A model generated the notes under the pieces. That model saw only the letters and a program-made list of their open reading frames with translations, did not search any database and had not been told where the DNA came from. From Psychrobacter aestuarii (GTDB lineage Bacteria; Pseudomonadota; Gammaproteobacteria; Pseudomonadales; Moraxellaceae): DNA of 64,000 nt. Made by a program: the position numbers and the translations under genes. The stretch is from contig NZ_CAJGYT010000001.1 of assembly GCF_904846035.1 (NCBI RefSeq), positions 1,922,001-1,986,000 on the forward strand, written 5' to 3'. Position 1 is the stretch's first letter, and each line of letters opens with the position of its first letter. Below are positions 27,728-35,418 of this stretch, one piece after another.

Positions 27728-27753
27728 ATGCCTCGCGTAGCGCGTAGAGGCAT
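27728..27753. repeat. Intergenic hairpin with GCGTAG-type loop
   Basis: ATGCCTC (27728-27734) and GAGGCAT (27747-27753) form a perfect 7-bp stem around a 12-nt GCGTAG-rich loop, upstream of the YbjN-like gene and of ccmA. The region holds both divergent promoters. Confidence 0.4.
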
Positions 27754-27964
27754 CTGTAGGTAGCATCTCATATAAACGCGTGTTAAACCAGTCACCGCGC
27801 GCATCTGTACTTTGGAAATGTGCGGCAGCAACGCGCAATCATAGCTGTTTTGGCAGGGGGACAATTTGCTATACTGTGGCGTTTATCACAAGCGGTATGT
27901 GCTGCCCGATGCGCCTTGCTGTGTCGCAGCAGCCACACACAATTGCCCCCGATGGGAACGATGA

Positions 27965-28609
27965 ATGAGCCAGATGACGACAACAGAGCCGACCCCTTTG
28001 GTATTGGCATTACAGGCGTGGACGGTACAGCGCGGAGAGGCTGCCCTGTGTGAAGGGGTGACGCTGCAGCTGCCTGCGGGCGGTATTTGCCACTTGATTG
28101 GTGCCAATGGCACGGGCAAGACGACGCTTTTGATGCAGCTGGCGGGACTGTTGCCTGTATTGACAGGGGAGGTGCGCTATCTGGACGCGGAGACCTTGCC
28201 CGTTCAGCCTGTGTACGTGTCGCATCAGTTGGGCATTCATCCCAATCTGACAGTGGCGCAAAACCTGCGTTTTTTGCTAAATCTTTATGGTATCAATCCA
28301 AGCGATGAGGACATTGATGCGGCATTGTCTTGGGTGGGGCTGGCAGGCTTTGAGCGCATCAGCTCAAGTCACCTATCGGCAGGGCAGACGCGGCGCATTA
28401 CGCTGGCACGTTTGTATTTATTGACCCCCAAGATTGCGCCTTTGTGGCTGCTTGATGAGCCGTTCACTGCGCTTGATGTGGAGATGGTGGCGCGAATGGA
28501 GGCAAGACTGCAAGCGTTTGCGCAAGCAGGCGGCGCGATACTGATGACCAGCCACCAACAGGCCATGGTCGCCAATCAGACGCTGGACTTGTCCGCGTAT
28601 ATGGTATGA
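27965..28609 (+). CDS. ccmA: Haem exporter ATP-binding protein CcmA
   Basis: A 214-residue ABC ATPase. Walker A is G46-A-N-G-T-G-K-T-T54, the signature is L-S-A-G-Q-T-R-R and Walker B is L-W-L-L-D-E-P, followed by T-S-H. Together with CcmB and CcmC it releases haem-loaded CcmE during c-type cytochrome maturation. It is the first gene of the ccmABCDE block. The ribosome binding site is weak. Confidence 0.93.
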   Translation: MSQMTTTEPTPLVLALQAWTVQRGEAALCEGVTLQLPAGGICHLIGANGTGKTTLLMQLAGLLPVLTGEVRYLDAETLPVQPVYVSHQLGIHPNLTVAQNLRFLLNLYGINPSDEDIDAALSWVGLAGFERISSSHLSAGQTRRITLARLYLLTPKIAPLWLLDEPFTALDVEMVARMEARLQAFAQAGGAILMTSHQQAMVANQTLDLSAYMV

Positions 28610-28631
28610 CAATAGGATGAGGAGCGCGACT

Positions 28632-29333
28632 ATGCGTAGCAACACTGCGACAAGCCACGCCCAGAGTATCCGCTTTGGGCAGATGTGGCGGCGTGAGTGG
28701 CAGCTCAAGCAGCAAGGGGCGGTGCAGTGGCTGTACCCGCTGGTGCTGTTTTTGGTGATTATCACGCTGTTCCCTTTGGCGCTCGGTAGCGAGCCGCAAT
28801 TGCTACAGCGTCTTGGGGTGTCGGCGGTGTGGATTGCCGCGCTGATATCTTTGGTCATGGGCGTCGATGGTTTGTTTAAGCCTGCCTTAGACAATGGCAC
28901 GCTGGCACAGTTGATTGTCGCACGCGCGTCGCTTCCGCTGTGGGTGCTGATACGTCTTAGCATCCACTGGCTGTTTAGCAGTGGCTTTGTGGCGCTGCTC
29001 AGTCTGCTTGCGGTACCGATGTTTGGGCTAAGCTTGAGCGAGACGGGGGTATTGATGGCGTCTATTTTGGTCGGCAGTCCCATGCTGTTGATGCTGTCCG
29101 CTATCGCCAGCAGTTTAACCTTGTCATTAAAAAACGGCGCGGTACTGGTGCCACTCATTGCGCTGCCGATGCAGCTGCCGGTCTTAATCTTTGCCACAGG
29201 GGCAGTGGACTTGTTCGCCACAGGGCTAAATGGGCTGCCGATTTTTGCGCTGCTGCTGGCAGGCAGTATCTTTTCAGTGCTGATTGTACCGTGGGTGATT
29301 GCGCTGACGCTAAAGATGGCATGGCTAAATTGA
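28632..29333 (+). CDS. ccmB: Haem exporter membrane protein CcmB
   Basis: A 233-residue integral membrane protein with about six helices. Family features include the N-terminal WRREWQLKQQ segment before the first helix and LKNGAVLVPLIALPMQLPVLIF in the second half. ATG 28632 is favoured over ATG 28617 because GAGGAG at 28619-28624 is correctly spaced only for the later start. It partners CcmA in the inner membrane. Confidence 0.92.
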   Translation: MRSNTATSHAQSIRFGQMWRREWQLKQQGAVQWLYPLVLFLVIITLFPLALGSEPQLLQRLGVSAVWIAALISLVMGVDGLFKPALDNGTLAQLIVARASLPLWVLIRLSIHWLFSSGFVALLSLLAVPMFGLSLSETGVLMASILVGSPMLLMLSAIASSLTLSLKNGAVLVPLIALPMQLPVLIFATGAVDLFATGLNGLPIFALLLAGSIFSVLIVPWVIALTLKMAWLN

Positions 29334-29387
29334 GGTACTGTCTGCGCGTTAACTGCCATCAACAGGTGTGCTGAAAACGGGCAATTT

Positions 29388-29396
29388 TGCTATAAT
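29388..29396 (+). promoter_or_regulatory. Candidate extended -10 promoter before ccmC
   Basis: TGCTATAAT is a perfect extended -10 element in the 144-bp ccmB-ccmC gap. No good -35 is present. It may give ccmC some independent expression. Confidence 0.4.
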
Positions 29397-29477
29397 AAGC
29401 CTGACAGATGCCTATCCCATCTGAATCGCTATGCGATGACAGGTTCTCATCACCATGCTGTGCAATAGGTCAACTCC

Positions 29478-30266
29478 ATGCCCAATCTAAAAAACGTTTC
29501 ATCACCGAATCTCTGGCAGCGTCTGTGGCAGGGGTTCTTGATTACTGTGGGTACCAAGCAGTTTTTTCATATCTTTGCGCCATGGGTCAAGTGGCTCTCA
29601 GCGCTTGCCGCGCTGTGTCTGCTGGTCGGTAGCGTGTGGGGCTTGGCGTTTGCGCCGCCCGATTATTTGCAAGGCAACAGCTACCGCATTATCTTTATTC
29701 ATGTGCCTGCCGCAAGTCTTGCCATCTCGATTTATTTTGCGCTCGCGGTGCTTGGGGTTATTTATTTGGTCTGGAAAATCAAGACCGCCAACCTTGTGGC
29801 ACAAGCGCTTGCACCTATTGGTTTTTTGTTGTGTGTGATCAGTTTATTGACAGGCTCGATTTGGGCAAAGCCCACGTGGGGCACTTATTGGGTGTGGGAT
29901 GCGCGCTTGACCTCGATGCTGATTTTGGCATTTTTGTACGCGGGCGTGATGGCGCTGTTTGCTGCCTTTGAACACACCGCCAATCGTGGCAAGGCGGCCG
30001 CGATACTCTCTATCGTGGGCGCGGTGAACCTGCCGATTATCAAGTATTCGGTGGAGTGGTGGAACACCTTGCACCAAGGCGCAACATTCACGCTGACCGA
30101 AGCGCCAAAGATGTCAGCGGATATGTGGATGCCTTTGTTACTGATGATGCTGGGCAGCTATCTGCTGGTCGCGGCGCTGACCATTTATCGCACCAATACC
30201 TTAATCCTTGCCCGTGACCAAGGCAAAGCGTGGGTCAAAGAATACGTGCGCATGCAGCACAAATAA
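29478..30266 (+). CDS. ccmC: Haem lyase/delivery membrane protein CcmC
   Basis: A 262-residue protein with about six membrane helices and the tryptophan-rich haem-handling motif W134-G-T-Y-W-V-W-D141 on the periplasmic face. Flanking haem-ligand histidines are in I-I-F-I-H75-V-P and in the W-W-N-T-L-H-Q segment. It loads haem onto CcmE. It lies downstream of ccmB and 16 bp before ccmD. Confidence 0.95.
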   Translation: MPNLKNVSSPNLWQRLWQGFLITVGTKQFFHIFAPWVKWLSALAALCLLVGSVWGLAFAPPDYLQGNSYRIIFIHVPAASLAISIYFALAVLGVIYLVWKIKTANLVAQALAPIGFLLCVISLLTGSIWAKPTWGTYWVWDARLTSMLILAFLYAGVMALFAAFEHTANRGKAAAILSIVGAVNLPIIKYSVEWWNTLHQGATFTLTEAPKMSADMWMPLLLMMLGSYLLVAALTIYRTNTLILARDQGKAWVKEYVRMQHK

Positions 30267-30282
30267 TTGCTAGGAAATCACA

Positions 30283-30483
30283 ATGCAGCCTTATTTTTAT
30301 AGCTTGTCTGAGTTTTTTGCGATGGGAAAGCACGGGGTGTTCGTTTGGTCGTGCTGGGGCATTACCGTCGGTGCGGTGCTGCTGCTGATTCTCTATAGCC
30401 GCAAACAGCGCCAAACCCTGCTCAAAGAGCTGTCCATACAGCAAGCTCGCCAAGCTCAGCGCGCCGTCAATAAGTCGCTATAA
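30283..30483 (+). CDS. ccmD: Haem exporter small protein CcmD
   Basis: A 66-residue protein with one membrane helix (roughly residues 19-38) followed by a basic helical tail, and an N-terminal SLSEFFAMGKHGVFVW segment typical of CcmD. It helps release holo-CcmE from the CcmABC complex. It directly follows ccmC. Confidence 0.9.
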   Translation: MQPYFYSLSEFFAMGKHGVFVWSCWGITVGAVLLLILYSRKQRQTLLKELSIQQARQAQRAVNKSL

Positions 30484-30545
30484 CCGCGCCTGTCCTCGGT
30501 CTGGCTATGGCAAGTGCTTAGCAAAATGACATAAAAATCAACAGC

Positions 30546-30575
30546 TTGAAAATACGGCGTGATTGCTGCTATTAT
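30546..30575 (+). promoter_or_regulatory. Candidate sigma70 promoter before ccmE
   Basis: TTGAAA (30546-30551) and TATTAT (30570-30575) are separated by 18 bp in the 235-bp ccmD-ccmE gap, suggesting ccmE has its own promoter. Inferred from consensus only. Confidence 0.4.
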
Positions 30576-30718
30576 CAGGCAGCACACGCAAGGATGAGCG
30601 CCTCAGCACCGCAGCCACTGCATTGCAAGTCGCCCCATGGAACGCATCCCCACCCAAGGACGGTCTGGCATATCGGCAGGGTTTGTGCCTGCCATCTACT
30701 CTTCTATGAGGTCGCTTA

Positions 30719-31216
30719 ATGAACGCCGTTCGACGCAAAAAACTGATGTGGGTCTTTTTCACCTTGGCAGGGGCTGCCATCGCGGTGGTGCTGGTCATCT
30801 ACGCCATCGGTCAGCAGACCGACTACTATTTTGACCCCACCGCCATCGCCCAAGGTGAAGCGCCACAAGACAAGCGCATTCGCGCAGGCGGCATGGTGGT
30901 GGCAGGCAGCGTTCAGCGCTCCGCTGACAATCCGCTCAATGTCGAATTTGCCATCACCGACTTCAAATCGACTGTGCCTGTCACTTATCAAGGGATTTTG
31001 CCCGACTTGTTCGCTGAAAACTCAGGCGTGGTCGCCACAGGCAAAATGCAGGGCAAGACCTTTGTTGCAGGCGAAGTGCTGGCAAAACACGATGAAAACT
31101 ACATGCCGCCAGAGGTTGCCAAATCTTTAAAAGAAAACAACCGCCAAAGTGCGCCAAGCTCTGAGCAATATAACCCTGCCGAAAAAGTACACCAAAGCGA
31201 AACCTTGGTGCAGTAA
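30719..31216 (+). CDS. ccmE: Haem chaperone CcmE
   Basis: A 165-residue protein: N-terminal membrane anchor (about residues 9-30), an OB-fold periplasmic domain, and the haem-attachment motif L-A-K-H124-D-E-N-Y128 with the covalent-binding histidine and the axial tyrosine. The C-terminal tail is hydrophilic. It carries haem from CcmC to the CcmFH lyase, whose genes are not in this window. Confidence 0.95.
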   Translation: MNAVRRKKLMWVFFTLAGAAIAVVLVIYAIGQQTDYYFDPTAIAQGEAPQDKRIRAGGMVVAGSVQRSADNPLNVEFAITDFKSTVPVTYQGILPDLFAENSGVVATGKMQGKTFVAGEVLAKHDENYMPPEVAKSLKENNRQSAPSSEQYNPAEKVHQSETLVQ

Positions 31217-31266
31217 GCTCAATCCTTGGATAGCGTACCGCCTTGCAGCAGCAATGCTGCGCCCAT

Positions 31267-31299
31267 AAAAAAGCCGCCTAATGATTGGGCGGCTTTTTT
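31267..31299. terminator. Terminator after ccmE
   Basis: Stem GCCGCC (31273-31278) with GGCGGC (31288-31293), the inner AAT/ATT also pairing, flanked by A and T tracts. It separates ccmE from the convergent aldo/keto reductase gene. Confidence 0.9.
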
Positions 31300-31331
31300 G
31301 TGCTTAATACATCAATAGAGCAGAGGACATA

Positions 31332-32180
31332 TCAGTCATCCCATTCAGGCGTATAGTCTGGATGCTCAATTTTACGACCATCCGCGCGCGCGAGGCTGTT
31401 GATTTTTTCAATCTCGTCATCGCTGAGCGTAATACTGGCAGCGTCTAGGTTGCCTTGTAAATGGTCAGGGTTCGCCGTTTTTGGAATCGCCACGCGGTCT
31501 TTGTCTGACAAAATCCACGCCAGCGAGATTTGCGCCGCATTCACGCCATGAGCATCAGCGATTTCTTTTAACACTTCATTGTCAAACACGTCGCCACGCG
31601 CCAGCGGTGAGTAGGCTTCGAGCAAGATATGATGGTTGTTCAAAAAAGCTTGCAGCGTGTTTTGTTTGATAAACGGATGAAACTCAACTTGGTTGACGAC
31701 CAACGGCACGTCCGCGTATTTTTGCGCCTCAGTGAGGTGCGCGATATTAAAGTTTGAGACACCAATATGCTTGGTCAGTCCTTGCTTTTGTAGCTCGCAC
31801 AGTGCAGGAATGGTTTCTGACAAAGGCACGCGGTCATCTGGCCAATGCAGCAATAATAAATCCACATAATCGGTGTCAAGGTTCTCTAGCGAGCGCTGTG
31901 CCGCTGCTTTGAGTTTTTCTGGCTGAAACTTCAAATCATCAGGAAAGATTTTGGTGGTCAAAAAGAACTTGTCGCGCGCAACCCCAGATTGTTTGATGCC
32001 TTCGCCGACTTCTTTTTCGTTGTCGTAGGCTTGCGCAGTATCGATATGCTCATAGCCCATTTGTAGCGCTTTACTGACCACATCGATGCAGTCTTGACCT
32101 GTGGATTGCCACGTGCCCAGTCCCAAAACAGGAATGTTGGCCGCGCCTGCGGTACGAATGTTATAAGTCTTATTACTCAT
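31332..32180 (-). CDS. Aldo/keto reductase (2,5-diketo-D-gluconate reductase-like)
   Basis: A 282-residue (beta/alpha)8 AKR. The catalytic tetrad is visible as D47, Y52 (H-I-D-T-A-Q-A-Y-D-N-E), K77 (T-T-K) and H112 (L-L-H-W-P). The C-terminal NADPH-binding I-P-K-T-A-N-P-D-H motif is present. It resembles DkgA/DkgB and should reduce small aldehydes or ketones. AAGGA upstream of 32180 supports the start. It appears monocistronic. Confidence 0.92.
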   Translation of the reverse strand: MSNKTYNIRTAGAANIPVLGLGTWQSTGQDCIDVVSKALQMGYEHIDTAQAYDNEKEVGEGIKQSGVARDKFFLTTKIFPDDLKFQPEKLKAAAQRSLENLDTDYVDLLLLHWPDDRVPLSETIPALCELQKQGLTKHIGVSNFNIAHLTEAQKYADVPLVVNQVEFHPFIKQNTLQAFLNNHHILLEAYSPLARGDVFDNEVLKEIADAHGVNAAQISLAWILSDKDRVAIPKTANPDHLQGNLDAASITLSDDEIEKINSLARADGRKIEHPDYTPEWDD

Positions 32181-32531
32181 TAGGTATCCTTATTATCGAT
32201 TTATCATAGTTATAAAGGCGGTAGCTTTGCCCGCCTTGGTTATCAGTAATCGTTATTATCAATAATGCAAGTTGTGATGATTATAAAAACGAACGATAAA
32301 TGCCCAAGCGTCAGTGAATATTAAAAAATACGCACGGCGGCTTGAACAAAGCGTCTCTACTATAAGAAAAATGGCAGGCAAACGATAGGGCGAGTGACGC
32401 TTTCATACAAAGGACACACAGGCTGTAACGTCAAAATATAGCTGCATACGGGCATAAAAAATACCCAACCAGCAGGACTGATTGGGTATACGTGACGTAA
32501 GACGGTGCTTTAGGTACTACTGACAGCAGGA
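32181..32531. other. 351-bp intergenic region
   Basis: It holds the promoter of the aldo/keto reductase gene and, at its right end, the metQ terminator. Nothing else was recognised. Confidence 0.5.
32456..32489 (-). terminator. Terminator downstream of metQ
   Basis: ATACCCAA (32461-32468) pairs with TTGGGTAT (32482-32489). On the minus strand a T run (complement of 32456-32460) follows, about 40 nt past the metQ stop. Confidence 0.85.
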
Positions 32532-33536
32532 TTACTGCGCTGCTGCTGGAGCTTCGGTGCTTGCTGCCGCGTCAGTGCTGGCGGCTTTTTTGTCGCCTGC
32601 CATGTGCGCGCCGTGGTCTTCACCCCAGATTTTTGGATACTTGTAGCCAGGGAATGTCTCGTGCGCGTATTTTTTGAACGCGTCAGAGTTGTAAGCGGCG
32701 GTCACGTCTTGTACCCACTTGGCGTCTTTATCAGCGGTCTTCACGGCTGACCAGTTGATGTACGCAAAGCTTTGCTCTTGTGCCAAAGCGTCGGTCAGCT
32801 TGATGCCAGCGTCGGTGGCGTAGTTACCATTGATGATGGCAAAGTCCACTTCGTCACGGGCGCGTGGCAACTGAGCTGCTTCTAGCTCAACGATTTCGAT
32901 GTCGTATTTGCTGTTGTCCGCGATGTCTGATTTTGATGCGGTGAGTGGGTCAATGCCTTCTTTTAGCGTAATCCAGCCCAAATCTTGCATCATGACCAGC
33001 GCACGCGCAAAGTTACTTGGGTCATTTGGCGCAGACACGCTCATGCCTTTGTAGGCTTCTTCGATTTTGGTCTTTTTGCCAGAGTATAGACCAAGCGGTG
33101 CGGTCGGTACTTGGAAGACTTCAACCAAGTCTAGGTTGTTGGCTTGTTTAAAGGTGTCTAGGTAAGGCTTGTGCTGGAAGATGTTGATGTCCAAGTCGCC
33201 TTCGGCAAGTGCCAAGTTCGGGCGTACATAGTCAGTGAACGGTACCAGCTCCACTTCATAGCCTTGCGCTTCTAGTGAGCTTTTAACTTGGTTACGAACC
33301 ATATCGGCAAAGTCGCCTTCGGTCGTACCGATAACGATTTTGGTATGGTTAGGGTCGATGTCACCGCTTGCCGCAGTGGTGGTCGTTTCGCTGGTTTCAG
33401 CAGGTGCGCTTTCTGTGCTGCCTTCAGTGGTGCTTTCTGGGGCTGATGAGTTGTTGCAACCGACCAGTACCAAGCCTGATACGCCAGCAATAGCAAACGC
33501 GCCAACCACTTGACGGCTGATGTCTGTAAGTTTCAT
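32532..33536 (-). CDS. metQ: Methionine-binding lipoprotein MetQ (NlpA family)
   Basis: A 334-residue lipoprotein: signal peptide with lipobox L-V-G-C27, an approximately 35-residue Ser/Thr/Glu-rich linker, then an NlpA-type substrate-binding domain (KIVIGTTEGDFADMVR, NIFQHKPYLDTF, SVSAPNDPSNFARAL, FAIINGNYA). A C-terminal Ala/Ser/Thr-rich tail is extra. It binds methionine (or another NlpA ligand) in the periplasm for the MetNI transporter encoded upstream in the same orientation. Confidence 0.9.
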   Translation of the reverse strand: MKLTDISRQVVGAFAIAGVSGLVLVGCNNSSAPESTTEGSTESAPAETSETTTTAASGDIDPNHTKIVIGTTEGDFADMVRNQVKSSLEAQGYEVELVPFTDYVRPNLALAEGDLDINIFQHKPYLDTFKQANNLDLVEVFQVPTAPLGLYSGKKTKIEEAYKGMSVSAPNDPSNFARALVMMQDLGWITLKEGIDPLTASKSDIADNSKYDIEIVELEAAQLPRARDEVDFAIINGNYATDAGIKLTDALAQEQSFAYINWSAVKTADKDAKWVQDVTAAYNSDAFKKYAHETFPGYKYPKIWGEDHGAHMAGDKKAASTDAAASTEAPAAAQ

Positions 33537-33694
33537 AGGTTATCCTTGAGTGATAGAACAAATAAAGACTGCATGAGCATGTAACACCCCCGTAATGCCA
33601 AAATCATACAACAAAGCACTATTGGGGTTATAAATCTGAAGGTGGCGTTTTGCGCATCAATAGGAGCGCGCAAGCCACCATTTGGGTCGATATT

Positions 33695-34381
33695 TTAACG
33701 CTTATCTAAGCGTCTCGCCAGCCAGTTACCAAAGGCCTGAATGCCAATCACCATGATAGAGAGCATCAAGACGATAAACACCATCACCTCTGTTTGGTAA
33801 CGATAATAGCCGTAGCGGATGGCCAAATCGCCCAAACCGCCGCCGCCAATCATACCCGCCGCCGCCGAATAGGACAGCAAGCTGATACACAAGATGGTCA
33901 CGGACAACACCATACCAGAGCGCGCTTCATTCAAGAGCACCTTGATGATGGTCATCGGGCGTGCGCCCATAGACTCAGTCGCTTCCATAATGCCGCGCGG
34001 CACTTCGCGCAAGTTTTGCTCAACTAAACGGGCAAAGTAAAACGAGCCTGCAATCGCCAGCACCAAAGAGGCGGCAATCGGACCGATGCCCGTACCGACA
34101 ATCATCTTAGTAAACGGACTCATGGCAATCATCAAAATGACAAACGGGAACGCGCGCATAAAGTTGGTGACCGCGCCCAAGATGCCGTACAGCGTCTTGT
34201 TTTGCAAAAACTGCTTGTCGCTCGATAAAAACAAAAAGACGCCGAACAAGCCACCGATGACAATCGCCACTGTGGTTGAGATGCCGAGCATCAAAAAGGT
34301 CTCTAGTGAAGCCTGCCAAATCTCTTTACGCAGCGCCCACAGCTTGTCTATCGAGGCGGACAGCTCAGTACCTGTTAACAT
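33695..34381 (-). CDS. metI: Methionine ABC transporter permease MetI
   Basis: A 228-residue permease with about five helices. The cytoplasmic coupling loop EATESMGARPMTIIKVLLNEA matches the family EAA motif (E-A-x-x-x-x-G), and AAGMIGGGGLGDLAIRYGYYRYQ is typical of MetI. It starts 18 bp after metN, in a metN-metI-metQ operon on the minus strand. Confidence 0.93.
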   Translation of the reverse strand: MLTGTELSASIDKLWALRKEIWQASLETFLMLGISTTVAIVIGGLFGVFLFLSSDKQFLQNKTLYGILGAVTNFMRAFPFVILMIAMSPFTKMIVGTGIGPIAASLVLAIAGSFYFARLVEQNLREVPRGIMEATESMGARPMTIIKVLLNEARSGMVLSVTILCISLLSYSAAAGMIGGGGLGDLAIRYGYYRYQTEVMVFIVLMLSIMVIGIQAFGNWLARRLDKR

Positions 34382-34399
34382 AATCTCTCTCCTGCCGCG

Positions 34400-35170
34400 T
34401 CAGTCTTCGACAATCAAACGTTGACCAATCTCAGTATTGGCATGAATCTGGCCATCGGCAATATCCGCCACTTCAAGCAAAGCGCCCTTGTGTAAGAGTG
34501 CCACGCGGTCGCACAAACGGCGAATCACGCTCATCTCATGGGTCACGATGACGATGGTCACGCCAAGCTTGGCATTGATATCGCGCAGGCAGGTCAATAG
34601 GCTACGGGTCGTGGCAGGGTCTAGAGCACTGGTCGGCTCATCAGCGAGCAACACTTTGGGGTTTGGTGCGATGGCGCGCGCAATACCGACGCGCTGTTTT
34701 TGTCCCCCTGAGAGCTGGGCAGGGTAGTGCGAGGCACGGTCGGTCAAATCGACAATCTCTAAGCACTCCATCACCCGCTTATGTATTTGCGCGCTTGGGT
34801 AGCCAGAGACGGTCAGGTTAAACGCCACATTCTCAAACACCGTGCGGTTACTCATCAGGTTAAACTGCTGAAATATCATGCCGATATTGTGCCGCGCTAT
34901 ACGCAAATCACTGGCAGACAGGCGCATCAAATCGACGCCATCGACCAGTACTTGACCGCTATTAGGACGCTCAAGCAAATTAATCAGACGCAGCAATGTG
35001 GATTTGCCCGCACCAGAGTAGCCCATTAGACCGAAGATTTCACCTTGCTTGATGGCAAGGGATGTCGGCTCTACCGCAGTAAAATAACGGGGCGTATCGG
35101 CTGGGCTGCCTTTGGTTGGTGTACTGGCAAAGCGCTTGGTCACCTCATTTAAGACAATCATGTCATTCAT
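34400..35170 (-). CDS. metN: Methionine ABC transporter ATP-binding protein MetN
   Basis: A 256-residue ABC ATPase: Walker A G-Y-S-G-A-G-K-S-T, Q-loop I-F-Q-Q-F-N, signature L-S-G-G-Q-K-Q-R, Walker B V-L-L-A-D-E-P, H-loop V-T-H-E. It lacks most of the roughly 90-residue C-terminal methionine-sensing (NIL/ACT) domain of E. coli MetN (343 residues), so allosteric feedback by methionine may be absent. Start 35170 is chosen to begin just before MIVLNEVTKRF; the longer frame is unsupported. Confidence 0.9.
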   Translation of the reverse strand: MNDMIVLNEVTKRFASTPTKGSPADTPRYFTAVEPTSLAIKQGEIFGLMGYSGAGKSTLLRLINLLERPNSGQVLVDGVDLMRLSASDLRIARHNIGMIFQQFNLMSNRTVFENVAFNLTVSGYPSAQIHKRVMECLEIVDLTDRASHYPAQLSGGQKQRVGIARAIAPNPKVLLADEPTSALDPATTRSLLTCLRDINAKLGVTIVIVTHEMSVIRRLCDRVALLHKGALLEVADIADGQIHANTEIGQRLIVED

Positions 35171-35418
35171 AGAGTGCTCAAAATACAATAAAAAATAGGT
35201 CATCATGCCCGCTGTAGGCAAATACACCACAGCCAAGCATCATGTCATCAACGCGTCAGGCCGCGCAATATAGAAGAATAAGGGGCGCTAATATAGCATA
35301 TTCACTGCGCTTTGAATATGTGTAGGCGTGACTTGTCAATATGCTAAGTGTCAGTGTAGCTTATGCTTATTTGTCATAAAGCGGATGTTGCAAGTGCCAC
35401 ATCCGCGTTAAATTCTTA

